Below, in pieces: positions 30,770 to 40,545 of a stretch of 64,000 nt of DNA. A model generated the notes under the pieces. That model was not told the origin of the DNA. It saw only the letters and a program-made list of their open reading frames with translations, and made no database searches. A program made the position numbers and the translations under genes. Every line of letters starts with the position of its first letter. Within the stretch, counting starts at the first letter, position 1. The DNA is from Sweltsa coloradensis (Eukaryota > Arthropoda > Insecta > Plecoptera > Chloroperlidae), in NCBI GenBank assembly GCA_024449915.1, contig JAMZAV010004462.1, forward strand, positions 1-64,000, written 5' to 3'.

Positions 30770-32516
30770 TTTTTTTTCATGACCGCTCAGCCCTTAAACT
30801 CACGTATATCGCTGGTTAGAACAGACGGAGGGTTCGAGAGGTAGTGTAACGTCTTCATTTTCGTCGACGTTTACTCGGCAGTCCGGTTTAGGGGAGAAAC
30901 CTATATGACTGTCAAGGTTTCACCGTCCTTTCGGATTGGAGGTTAGTAGTAAGTAGTAGTCTTCATGCCGTTACCGGGTTTCCCCTCCACCCTTCTGTTC
31001 ATACTGCATCCTCATCTATCACCACTCATCGTCTCGAATAGCCAGAGTGCATTTATATGAGACGTTATAAACAATATCCAATCAATCAATCAATTTATTT
31101 GCTTTGTTTTTGTTTTTTTGTGGCTACATTACAACAGGACGCAATGTCCCACAAGTGCAATTTACCAATTATTACATCGGGTGTCAAAACAAGTCAAAAT
31201 ATTACTTAAGAGTCTGCAATAGCTTGAGAGTCAAAAACGTACATATTCTGGAGCGAAAATGTTGGAAAGTATTGGATCAAACGAATCGGGTTTTTTCCCT
31301 ATCATTAGATCAAGACTTCAACTACACACGTATACAAAAAACATTCTAAAGTTGTGTTTAATATTTAGCGCTAATTAGGTTTGCAAAGTATCGAAATCTC
31401 GAAATTGTCCTAGGCCAATCGTTTTTCTGGAGCTAGTAGTACAGTGAATAATGAACAGATTGTCATCGGGTTTGATTTTTTTACGAGAGGAAAAAACATA
31501 CTAGACACCTAAACAATCACCTGCCCATATTTCGCGGTCAGTTTTTTAGTATCTTTAAGCAAAGTGCTCCTTGCCAAACCATCAAAACAGAGACGCAATG
31601 ATTTATTTAAATACGCAATAACATGAGACCCTGTTCTACATTGAAGTTATAGATGTACTATGTACTAAAGTCAAAATATTTGTATTTTCTTACCCGCGTA
31701 CCCTGAAACCATAGGCTAAATAAAGCAAATTTTCACTGAACTGTTGGATGTGTTGTTGCGTAAAGGGGGCCGCCCTCTACCGAGCAGGGGGTTCGCCACG
31801 CCCGTAGCTCTCTATCGGTCCCCTAGGTGTTATCTAGGAGGGGCGAGTAATAGATTGGGGGAACTGAATATCCAGGCTTATCTGATGTTTTGCTATGCTC
31901 TGTCGGTGGCCATTACAATTTATATGTTGATTAGATCACTTCCTTAGGATAGAGATCTTTGTAAATATTGCATGTTTATATACGTGGAGATGTGTTTGCA
32001 CCCCGTTCATTGTTTACCTGACTAAATCCCGTACTCAAAATAGTTACTTGTTGTAATAGTGATTCACACATCTAAATCTCTGAACTCAGAATCTCCATGC
32101 GTACCCCTACTTATTATTTTACGTCTGTAAAAACCTCAATTCCTATTGAATATAATCGACCACATATTTCTTCATTGCGTTCCTTGAAAGTTTTTTTTAT
32201 GTGATTATACACGGTAAGATTATTCTAGATAGTCTGGCATAGACACACTATTTTATGAAGCCCGTGGAGAAACAAATGCTGTGCAATGTGATAAAACTTT
32301 ACAGTTTCCTCTGGGGCATGTGGAATCTTTAGATTTGGTGGAAGAGCTTACTCAAACTAAACATGTTGTCTAAGTGAAGTGATAAGCGAAGATGAAAAGT
32401 TGGTGTCCGCAATGAAGATGGGAAAAAAAGTGAGGAAAAAAGGAAAGTCACCGAGATATTAAGTGAATTAGCCAAGCGAAGTAAAAGCGAAAACCGGGTA
32501 AGATAATAATTATATA
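30770..32516. other. No gene recognised
   Basis: 30770-31075 is moderately GC-rich and ends in (ATCA)n near 31080, which looks like the 3' tail of another retroelement. 31104-31349 is an 81-codon plus frame without a known domain. 31750-31850 has a GC-rich patch (GGGGGCCGCCCTCTACC, GGGCGAGTAATAG). I see no S unit or L tail. Confidence 0.35.
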
Positions 32517-32750
32517 TTTTATGGTAATCACCCCAGAAATGACAAAATCTATCTCAGCGGGTATCGAACCCCAGTCTCCTCTCCGATTGCCGATCGGGTG
32601 CTATACCGCTAAGCTACCGACACGATTTAAACTTCATAACATCTGGATTGTTGGTGCATTGTATTGATCTGAATAGACCGGGGTTTCGATACCCCGCTGA
32701 GATGGATATTTTTTAATTTCGGGGTTTGATTTCCATAAAATCAGTTAAAA
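32517..32750. mobile_element. Inverted pair of tRNA-derived SINEs
   Basis: The left copy (about 32517-32631, minus strand) reads GTAGCTTAGCGGTATAGC (A box), CCCGATCGGCAATCGG (anticodon arm, GGC position) and GGGGTTCGATACCC (B box). The right copy (about 32666-32750, plus strand) has GGGGTTTCGATACCCC and a tail TTTCGGGGTTTGATTTCC. The two tails are complementary, so the pair forms a palindrome. They do not fold as intact tRNAs (variable arm and T stem are off), so they are pseudogenic repeats. Confidence 0.65.
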
Positions 32751-33314
32751 CCGACGAAAGAGTTTCCCGATTTAAAAACGAATTGAGAAATTATATTGTT
32801 TGTCATTCCATTCTTTTATGAGAAGAACATATTGCCCATATGCAATTTGGTCACGCATCCCATACTTATTTTAGAGTATCTAGACTTCCCGAAAATCAAG
32901 GACAGTATAATACCACTTTAATAAAAATCAAATATTCGTAGGCTATCCAAATAATTGACTTGAGTCACTACCCCGTGCACATTCTAGAAAATGTCTACAT
33001 AAGCTGTGTGCTCATAAGAGTTTTATTCCTCCTCCCGGGTCTACTCATGTTAATAAAATTCCAAGTAACCATGGAATATACAAATCGTGGACCTGTCATG
33101 TTTTTCTCTGTAATAACAAAAAGATTGCAAAATAGTTTTTATTGAATGTTTTATGACATTTAACTCTAAATGAACAAAACGACCACTCCCATTTTTATAA
33201 AATTAATCTTCAAAATCAGCTACTATGTCTTTTAGAGCTATCACATAAATATTTTTCTTGAAAAAACAAGGGCATTTTTTCGATTTTTGTTGTGTTTTTC
33301 GTCTGTTGCGAGCA

Positions 33315-33420
33315 GTGGCGTAAACATGGGGGGGGAGGAGAGAGGGGCAACCGCCAAAAGCCCCTTTTAAATTTGGTTTAGGGCCGGGGGCACAACCGCC
33401 AAATTTTTTTTCATAATGAG
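33315..33420 (+). mobile_element. Fragment of a CAGTGGCG-type element
   Basis: CAGTGGCGTAAACATGGGGG resembles the left end of the hAT-like element at 33950-34579, followed by a G-rich stretch. No right end is found. Confidence 0.35.
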
Positions 33421-33530
33421 GTATTTATTTTATGGAAATCGATCTAAAAATTAAAAAATCCATCCAAGCGGGGTATCGAACCCCGTTCTTCCGACTGCAG
33501 GTCGAGTGCTTTACCCTATAAGCTAAAATT
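33421..33530 (-). mobile_element. tRNA-derived SINE
   Basis: On the minus strand TAGCTTATAGGGTAAAGC, CTCGACCTGCAGTCGG and GGGGTTCGATACCCCGC form an A box, an anticodon-like arm and a good B box. The downstream tail (TGGATTTTTTAATTTTTAGA) matches that of the pair at 32517-32750. Extra bases in the D arm argue against a functional tRNA. Confidence 0.55.
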
Positions 33531-33689
33531 ATTATCATTTTTTTTTCTATATTATGCTAATTATTATTTAATTTTATTATTATTTATTAATATTTTATAA
33601 TAATAATATTTTTATATGTAATATTAATATTAATATTTAATTAATAAAACTTTTTAAATGTTGGTTAGACCCCAAATGGCCCGTTAGTT

Positions 33690-33722
33690 ATGGTCCGGGG
33701 TTCGATCCCCGCGGTGTAGTCA
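33690..33722 (+). mobile_element. tRNA-like B-box fragment
   Basis: GGTCCGGGGTTCGATCCCC followed by GCGGTGTAGTCAC. Upstream GTTGGTTAGACCCC could be a decayed D arm. It is preceded by an AT-only stretch (33530-33655) composed of TAATATTA words. Confidence 0.45.
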
Positions 33723-33949
33723 CTTTTTTAATTTATGTCTTAAGTACAAACATATATTTTATTATATATATTATTATGTTATATTGACATAATTTTCTTA
33801 ACTCGTAATTTTTTAATTTAAGATTAGTGTAAAAATGACTCGTTTAAATACTCCTGTCATAACAAAAAATATAAAAAAATATTCGGGCCCATTTGCTAAG
33901 GTTCCATCCCCCCAGACACCCCCCCCCCCCTCCATTCTGCACGATCTTG

Positions 33950-34579
33950 CAGTGGCGGATCTAGGACATAATCATGGGGCGTCGATTTGCGTGTGCATGT
34001 ACAGTCGTGGGAAAGGGACTAAGCGCGGACGCACGGGGGGTATGGGGGCGGAGCCCCCCATTAATTGCCGCCCCATGCGAAAATTTTGAAATCAGATTTT
34101 AGAGTGCATTGGTGCGTTTTAGAAAAAAGTGGTGGGCGGAATGTAATACGGAAACAATGTAGTTTGTGTGCACCAATTTGTTTTGTCGTCATGTCGAGCT
34201 TACAATTTACAGCAAATTGGCCTAGATTGCAACATTATTATAGACGTTGATCTTATTTTCAATTCCATTATTTTATTCATTTATTAAACGTTATCCCATT
34301 AGTAAAAAACGATTCACATAGGAGGACAACTTAAAAAATCGAAGTACACTGATGCAGACACACTTCAGAGGCGAACTGATTTTTTCTGACAACATAAAGG
34401 AAAGTTGATTTTTATTGGGAGTTTTAAACAAATAGCGCCGCAGGCGAAAATTTTGAAAAAATCAGGTTTTAGAGTGCATTTGGTGCATGCACAATAAAAT
34501 AATTATTTTTTTTATTTTTTTATTTTTAAAGAAGCATGGGGGGGGCGATCGCCCCACCCACCCCTGTAAACCGCCACTG
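33950..34579. mobile_element. 630-bp hAT-like nonautonomous element
   Basis: Ends are CAGTGGCGG at 33950 and CCGCCACTG at 34579, flanked by a perfect 8-bp duplication CGATCTTG (33942-33949 and 34580-34587). CAGTGGCGGATCTAGG with an 8-bp duplication is a classic hAT end. An internal direct repeat CGAAAATTTTGAAA..ATCAG..TTTTAGAGTGCATT occurs at 34077 and 34446. A GC hairpin GGGGGCGGAGCCCCC lies at 34042. No transposase frame is present. Confidence 0.85.
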
Positions 34580-34587
34580 CGATCTTG

Positions 34588-36990
34588 TACTTTACACTGG
34601 AAAGAGCGTAAACCCTTATATTATTTTTGGATGAAACCACTGACTATATATCCACGTACCCCTTTCACTAGTCGTGCTGAATTGATCTTTTGAGGTTACA
34701 AAAAGTTCGTCCCCCCGGGTTCCCCCCAAAAAACAAGGGCTGTGATAAGCCACTTGCTGCAAGAAAGTTTGCTCTCTAGTAGACAATTGTCTTCTCCGTC
34801 CTGTTGATAGGGCCCACTAATCATAGACATTTCTAAAAGTAAAATCTTCCAATTTTTTAAGTGCTAATGAAAATGTCTCTTACGCACACTTGCACAGTAT
34901 CGTCCAACTCGGCAAAAATTACAGTGCGCGAACTAGGAGGCTTAAAATGATTTCACTTTTCAGTTACTGCGAGAGATCAAAGTATATTTAGTAAATTGTT
35001 ACATGAGCTAGAGCTAGTGATGTTTTGTTGCATTACTAGGCATCTCAAAAGATATAATATTCAATCGAGATCAGATCCTAGCCAATCAAACTAAATCGAA
35101 AAAATAGTAACAAACTTTGTAATCTATTTTGATCGATAAAAATAAGTTTATTTTAACGGTCTATGACGGGTATTCGACAAGTGTATTGTTGGGGGACATA
35201 TCGCTACTATGAGCGATAATGGATTAATGGCTTTGATCTTTCCATTATAAGAAAACCCGAAAAAATCATTGTAATTAACTTTTTTGGACTCGATTCCCGT
35301 ACATATACTGAATTAAAAAATGAGTTATGGACATTGTTAGCTGTCTTTCTGGTCCTTCTGAATTATTCAGAAATTAATTATTATTGTTTATGGTCATCTG
35401 ATCATCATCATTATCCATCGCGCTTCTACTTCTGGCAGAAAAAAAGCAAGTTTAATGCCCATTGACAAAATGCGTGCAAGTTGTAGTCATAGGTATACGT
35501 ATTATGAATTTTAGTTTCTTTAGGGTGCACTCAGGGTAAAATTTACGAGTATTTGCGAGAGAATCTCTGAGGGGCCATGTATTCATTCGTATTTTTTTTT
35601 TGTCTGAAGAACATTTTAGTCAGGATTGCCAGTGGTGGGTATCGAACCAGAGACCTTTCGAATCATTTCCTATGAGGTACCTCTGTTGCAGTCGGAGACA
35701 TACCTTTGCCATAAAACGGTGTTTTAACAGACGTGAAATAACACGTTCTATATTGGGGAATTATAAACGATATCTATACCGTTTTTATACTATTAGTTTA
35801 TATTTTTTTAATAAAGTATCAAATCATCTTTTAGTGTATCTACAAAATAATGTGAAATCGACTGAAATTAATATATTATTCAGTTCCGAATTCAAAGACT
35901 AATTATGTTGGCCTAAGTAAACTACCGCTGGGGTGCAGTGTCTCTATGTTTTGCAGTGTCAACGATCTGTTTTTATCACTATTTTAAACCCGTTTCTTAA
36001 AGACAACAATATGATGAAAAGAAAATATTATTATTTGCCTATCGAAATTTTGTTTAAATTGATTTTCTTAAAAAAAAAAAAATTAAGGTTTTTTTTTTTC
36101 ATTATGTCTAAAACGCACATATTTTTCACTAAATTATAGGGAAGTTGCACATTTCTCGAAAAGGCAAGTCCCCTTAATCGCCTTCCAAGTTTTAACATCG
36201 AACATTTAGTTGTGAAATGGCAAAACTAATCCATTGCTTTTTAGGTGTGTGATAGGCCAAAATGTCAAGAGTTTTTTTTTTTTTACAGAGGTAAACTCAT
36301 TTATAAACAATGTAGGTTTCCGAGAATATTGATTTCACTGAGTATTTCTCCTAAAGCGCTGCAAAACAAACTCAAATATGTGTATCTTCATAGAAGTGAC
36401 ACAATTTCATTTGTGGGAAAAAAAATTACGGAAGTGGGGATTTAAAATTAACTCGTCTGACTTTTTTCGTATATAAAGACAATATCGGGCTTATTAGTGT
36501 GTCTCAAATGTGTGCATTTTTTGATTAGCGGATTAATAATAAGAACTACTTTTAAAATAAATTCTATGTTCTAATGCCAATGAAAACTTTGAATCAAATC
36601 GTATGCAAAAGGTATAATTAACTACCGCGGCATTAAAAAATGTTGAAAAAACCCGGTAATAAGTCTGATGTTTGTTTGTTTGTGTTGTCCCATGCTTTAG
36701 CTACAGAATAAAATAAAAAATACTATTATTGAAACAAATCGAAGCGTGAAGACATCAATGACAATTACACACAACACTTACATAGTAATTATTACTATTT
36801 TTTCACTAATCAACTACAATGAACTTAGGTAACTTATTGTAGAGACAAAAAGAAACAATCGCGGAAACGTCAACCAAAAATACAAATAATGAACTAACCA
36901 TTGTTCATTTGAAAGTCACGATGTGCATGGTCCCCATGTTATTCATATCATGTCATATTGGTATTTATTTTTGCAGTCGCAAAACGAAAC
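34588..36990. other. No gene recognised; one tRNA-like fragment
   Basis: AT-rich sequence. Around 35625-35690 the minus strand has a B-box-like TCTCTGGTTCGATACCC with a degenerate upstream part. Open frames here (for example 35600-35902, 100 codons) have no family resemblance. The right end meets the start of the tandem duplication at 37012. Confidence 0.4.
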
Positions 36991-37559
36991 TAGAACATTG
37001 GGCCCTGCGTTAGTCTGGAGATATCGTTATCTTATAGCGCGGGGTGGAGCCTAAGAACCAGTTGTCTCGTTATCTCTGTCTAAACATGTCCCTTCGTTTG
37101 TTTCTGGCCGGCCTCCGATACCTCGTTTTTTCCGCAGTCCCCTCTGAGATTGCCGCGTCACCTAGCTATTGCGTACTCTACAATATAAAAAATTAGTTAC
37201 ATAAAGATGACTAAAAAATAATATAAACATGAATGTATGAGTGGTGTTTTATGTATGTTCGAGTTTATGATGGTGTTAGTGAGTGTGTATGTGTAAATGT
37301 AAATTGTGAGTTCATGAAGGAGTGATTGAAGACATTGGTGTATCTAATTATCGCTAATTTCTTTTACTTGATGACGAAAGTGTTGAATATTACTATTGAT
37401 TTTTTTTTGAATAGTCCTGTTCAATTGCAAAAATATTGTTATAATAGACTGTATCTTATCAAACAGGAATACTTAGGCACATCAATGCGACTTGGAAGAA
37501 TATGAAATTGTTTATGTATTCGAGTGTTTTTGGGTGGCACAAGATAATTCAGTCAATTG

Positions 37560-37893
37560 AATTCACACAGATAATATTTGTTTTGCTATTACTATCATCA
37601 ACGTTTTCTTTTCTTTCTTATATACTTAGAAGTTCATTCATGGTTTCGAAATAATTTGTTACAAAATTTTAATTCATGTCATACATATTTCTTTAATTTT
37701 TTTATTACCATTTCAATATATAATTGTTGATGTGCTATTATCATCATTACCATAATAATGTTTTCTTGTATATACACTCATAAAACAATAAAATCATTGA
37801 ACACACCATTAACTTATCTCATCAACTTTCAATATCTCAGGCGGCGCAATATTACCTGACCGGTTAAAGTGCCGTAGTTTCTAATGTCGTCAT
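37560..37893 (+). repeat. LINE 3' untranslated region with L tail
   Basis: TTTTGCTATTACTATCATC, TACACTCATAAAACAATA, AACACACCATTAACTTATC, then the L tail (CAGGCGGCGCAATATTACC, TGACCGGTTAAAGTGCCG, TTTCTAATGTCGTC). The stem reads GGCGC against GTGCC, with one mismatch or wobble. Confidence 0.65.
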
Positions 37894-37946
37894 TCGTTGC
37901 CTACAATGTCTATTCCAACGACATATTGGAAAACGAATTTTTATGT

Positions 37947-38303
37947 CCCCGTCTGGGCCCGGGGTAGAATTGGCCCAGAGCATGACTCTGCTAATCGTAA
38001 AAGGTGATTCAAGAGAAAAAGTCCAACTCGCAAACATCAGCTAGTAAGAGCGGAGTATTACTCTCCGATACTAGAGGCGGGCTCTGGCATTCGTCGTCGA
38101 GGACATCTTACCATTCCCTTGACGACCTTCCCGACGACTATGACAAAAACGATGACGACCGTACTTGGGAACCACCCTTTTCCTCCCCCTACCCGTGGCT
38201 GGTTTTGACTAGCATGGGATTCTCATCCCCTTATCCCAGAGGATAGAGTGGTGCATTATGACCTAATGTTTGACGCTTCCTTAATCCAAATAAACCAAAA
38301 AAT
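37947..38303 (+). mobile_element. S unit, full length
   Basis: CCCCGTCTGGGCCCGGGG, GGCCCAGAGCATGACTC, GGTGATTCAAGAG, GCGGAGTATTACTCTCCG and AATGTTTGACGCTTCC to AATCCAAATAAACC. Some divergence from consensus is present. The plus-strand frame at 38004 is not a gene. Confidence 0.75.
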
Positions 38304-38470
38304 ATTTCTTTAAATCATTATTTCCATTAACATAAATAACTTTTATTTTGCTTTTACTATCGTTATCATCATTTTATTTTCTTACACTTGGAAAACAATC
38401 TACTCATCAACTTTAAATATCACAGGCAGCGCAATATGACCAATGACCTAACGGTTGAAGCGCCCTAGAT
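38304..38470 (+). repeat. LINE 3' untranslated region with L tail
   Basis: TTTTATTTTGCTTTTACTATC, TTACACTTGGAAAACAATC, then CACAGGCAGCGCAATATGACC and AACGGTTGAAGCGCCCTAG. Contains an extra TGACCAA. The LINE 3' text resumes directly after the S unit, as if the S unit had inserted into or beside a LINE 3' end. Confidence 0.65.
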
Positions 38471-38673
38471 TCTTGATTTTTAGTATCATATAGGCATTTT
38501 AATCCGACTGTTTCACCCTGTGTGTCGAATTGGTTGGGGGGGGGGAGGGTCCTGGGTCTATTCTTGCCTGACCTGCCCGATCAGGGAAAACTGCCACAGA
38601 TCACACTTGTTTGGTTCAATAATGTCTAAAGATTTGAACTTTTAAATTTTGCAATCAACATAATGTTCCTCGA

Positions 38674-38730
38674 TTTTTGTTACCTGGAATGTGAGAGACT
38701 CGGGTTCGAATCCCGATCGGGATGGATTAT
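38674..38730 (+). mobile_element. tRNA-like fragment
   Basis: GACTCGGGTTCGAATCCCG is a perfect B box with a 5-bp T stem. Upstream TTACCTGGAATGTGAG is not tRNA-like. It is followed by ATCGGGATGGATTATTTAACTTC, the tail shared with other tRNA-derived SINEs here. A worse copy is at about 42145-42195. Confidence 0.5.
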
Positions 38731-38746
38731 TTAACTTCTGAATTGT

Positions 38747-39412
38747 TGGATGAGCGAAGCGAAGACTTCAACTTCACTTAATGTTTATTTTTTTTTTACT
38801 AACGTTAGTTACCCCAAGAAAAATAGCTCAGGTGTTTTGTTTTTTGTAATTTTTTTTTGTCTGTTTGTTCGCTCTCACCCGGGCAAACGGCACAAGCGAT
38901 CTTGATGAAAATTGGAGGGGACCTTCTAAATCTCTGAACGTAGAATTGCTACGTTTTGGATACAATCGATCAAATATTTCATATGATTATCGTACTTTTA
39001 CGATTTTTTCGATTTTAAATGAGATATTTTCGTGATATTTGGCAAAACGGCTGCTTCGATCTTGATGAACTTTTTGGGAACCTTTAAAATCACTGACATT
39101 ATTACGTTATGATTTAAGAGACATTTGGAGAAATAATACTCATAGAAATCGTACTTTTACGATTTCCACGTATTTTTTATCGGTTTTGATGAAACTTTAT
39201 GGGAACGTTTAAAATCCGTGAAAATGATATACGTTATTATTTTAGAGACCTTTGAAGAACTATTTCTCATAGAAATCGTACTTTTACGATTTTTTTTCGA
39301 TTTTTAATGCGATATTTTCGTGATATTTGGCCCGATTCTGACCAAATGGGTGGGGCTACAACGTTCATATTTTCATACTAAAGACTTACAAAAAGCTCAT
39401 CCATCAACGCGA
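38747..39412 (+). mobile_element. Nonautonomous element with GGATGAG ends, plus copy
   Basis: TTGGATGAGCGAAGCGAAG at the left and GCTCATCCATCAACGCG at the right give short inverted ends. Inside are three degenerate tandem units of about 130-160 bp, each with CTTGATGAA..TTTTGGGAACCTTT-like text and AATCGTACTTTTACGATTT, itself an inverted repeat (AAATCGTA...TACGATTT). No frame encodes a transposase. The opposite-strand copy is at 17950-18685 and a degraded duplicate at about 42205-42880. Confidence 0.55.
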
Positions 39413-39954
39413 CTAAAAAAAGCGTTCGCGAAGCGGCCTGTATTAAAATATTAATATTATGTATTTTATTATTTATAATCATTACAAAGTAGGACTTCAC
39501 TCTACACTTTGCGACAAGCATTTTGGGATGTGGTGCAAAATAAAAAATGCAAAGTGTGATGCCCACACTATAACCAAAGAGCCTAATGTTGTGCCAATTT
39601 GTAGATCACCTGGGAATCTACTTCAGATAGGTTATGTTTAAACAGCTCAAAGACACGTGCAAATGGGATTGAACAATATAAGTGAAGGGCTAGAAAGCGG
39701 GGGACACGATTCCCTCCCGAAATGACTCAGTGCATTCACTTCTGTCGTCTTTAAGAATTCAAATAACCCACAACTCTTGTTTAACAATGTAGAACTTCAA
39801 TTTAAAACAAATGTTTGTCTTTTCGGCATGGTGTTTGACAAAAAATAGCTAAATTGGAAACACCAAATTGTTGAGCGAAGCAAAAGATGCATGTTGAAAA
39901 TCAACCTATTGAAAGTTCTCGAGCAATACATCGTGGGGTGCAGATAGGACTTGC

Positions 39955-40520
39955 ATGTTGAGAATCCACGGATCTCTAGTTTGCTCCAAGATGGACTATG
40001 GATGTGTCGTAAACTCTTCAGCAAGTAACACAACCCTAAAACTTCTAGACACTGTCCACCATTGTGGTCTTCGTATTGCTCTTGGTGCATTTCGAACAAG
40101 CCCGGTAGTCAGCTTGTATGCCGAGTCAGGTTGTGTCCTCCTTGGCAGAACGGCGAATCCTCTTGATGGGTGCGTATGTTATGAAAATTAAATCTATGCC
40201 TAACCATCCATCAAACCATGATGATTTCAATGTGAAATATGTCAGACACTTTGATAACAAACCGATGGAACCCTTCAACGGGGTTAAGATGTAAGCTTTT
40301 GTTTAATTCTCATAGATTTAATCTGACAACAGTTTTTAATTTTCTACACCAGAGTCTTCAACAGATTCGATTATTTATTCGACCGTTGTGGTTTTGATAA
40401 AAACTCTACTTGCGATAGTGTATTCAAAATTAACTTTAGAAGATTTGCCATGAACATCAAAGGTTTACTTGGTATTCACAGATGGCTCCAAAATTGACAC
40501 CAAGGTTGGAAAATGCCTTT
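39955..40520 (+). pseudogene. LINE ORF2 fragment: RT thumb and RNase H start
   Basis: The frame at 39955 reads SLVCSKMDYGCVV, LKLLDTVHHCGLRIALGAFRT and SPVVSLYAESG, the RT thumb typical of I/R1-type LINEs with RNase H. Near 40466 another frame reads FTDGSKIDTKVG, the first strand of RNase H. The piece stops at 40545, where the tandem duplication starts; its missing downstream part is found after the second copy (43975 onwards). The palm domain with the catalytic Asp residues is not visible upstream. Confidence 0.7.
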
Positions 40521-40545
40521 TATTGCTCACCTTAATGAACATTTG

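Larger units (their letters stand above)
37012..40545 (+). repeat. Tandem duplication of about 3.5 kb, first copy
   Basis: Begins AGTCTGGAGATATCGTTATC. It contains LINE 3' text, an L tail, an S unit, more LINE 3' text, a second L tail, a tRNA-like fragment, the GGATGAG element and the LINE RT thumb. At 40546 the sequence returns to AGTCTGGAGATATCG in mid-LINE and the whole order repeats to about 43975. This copy is clean. Confidence 0.85.

Noticed and set aside
32571..32631. Functional tRNA-Ala gene
   Set aside because: Position 33 is C, the variable region is too long and the T stem is incomplete; it belongs to a SINE family with a common tail.
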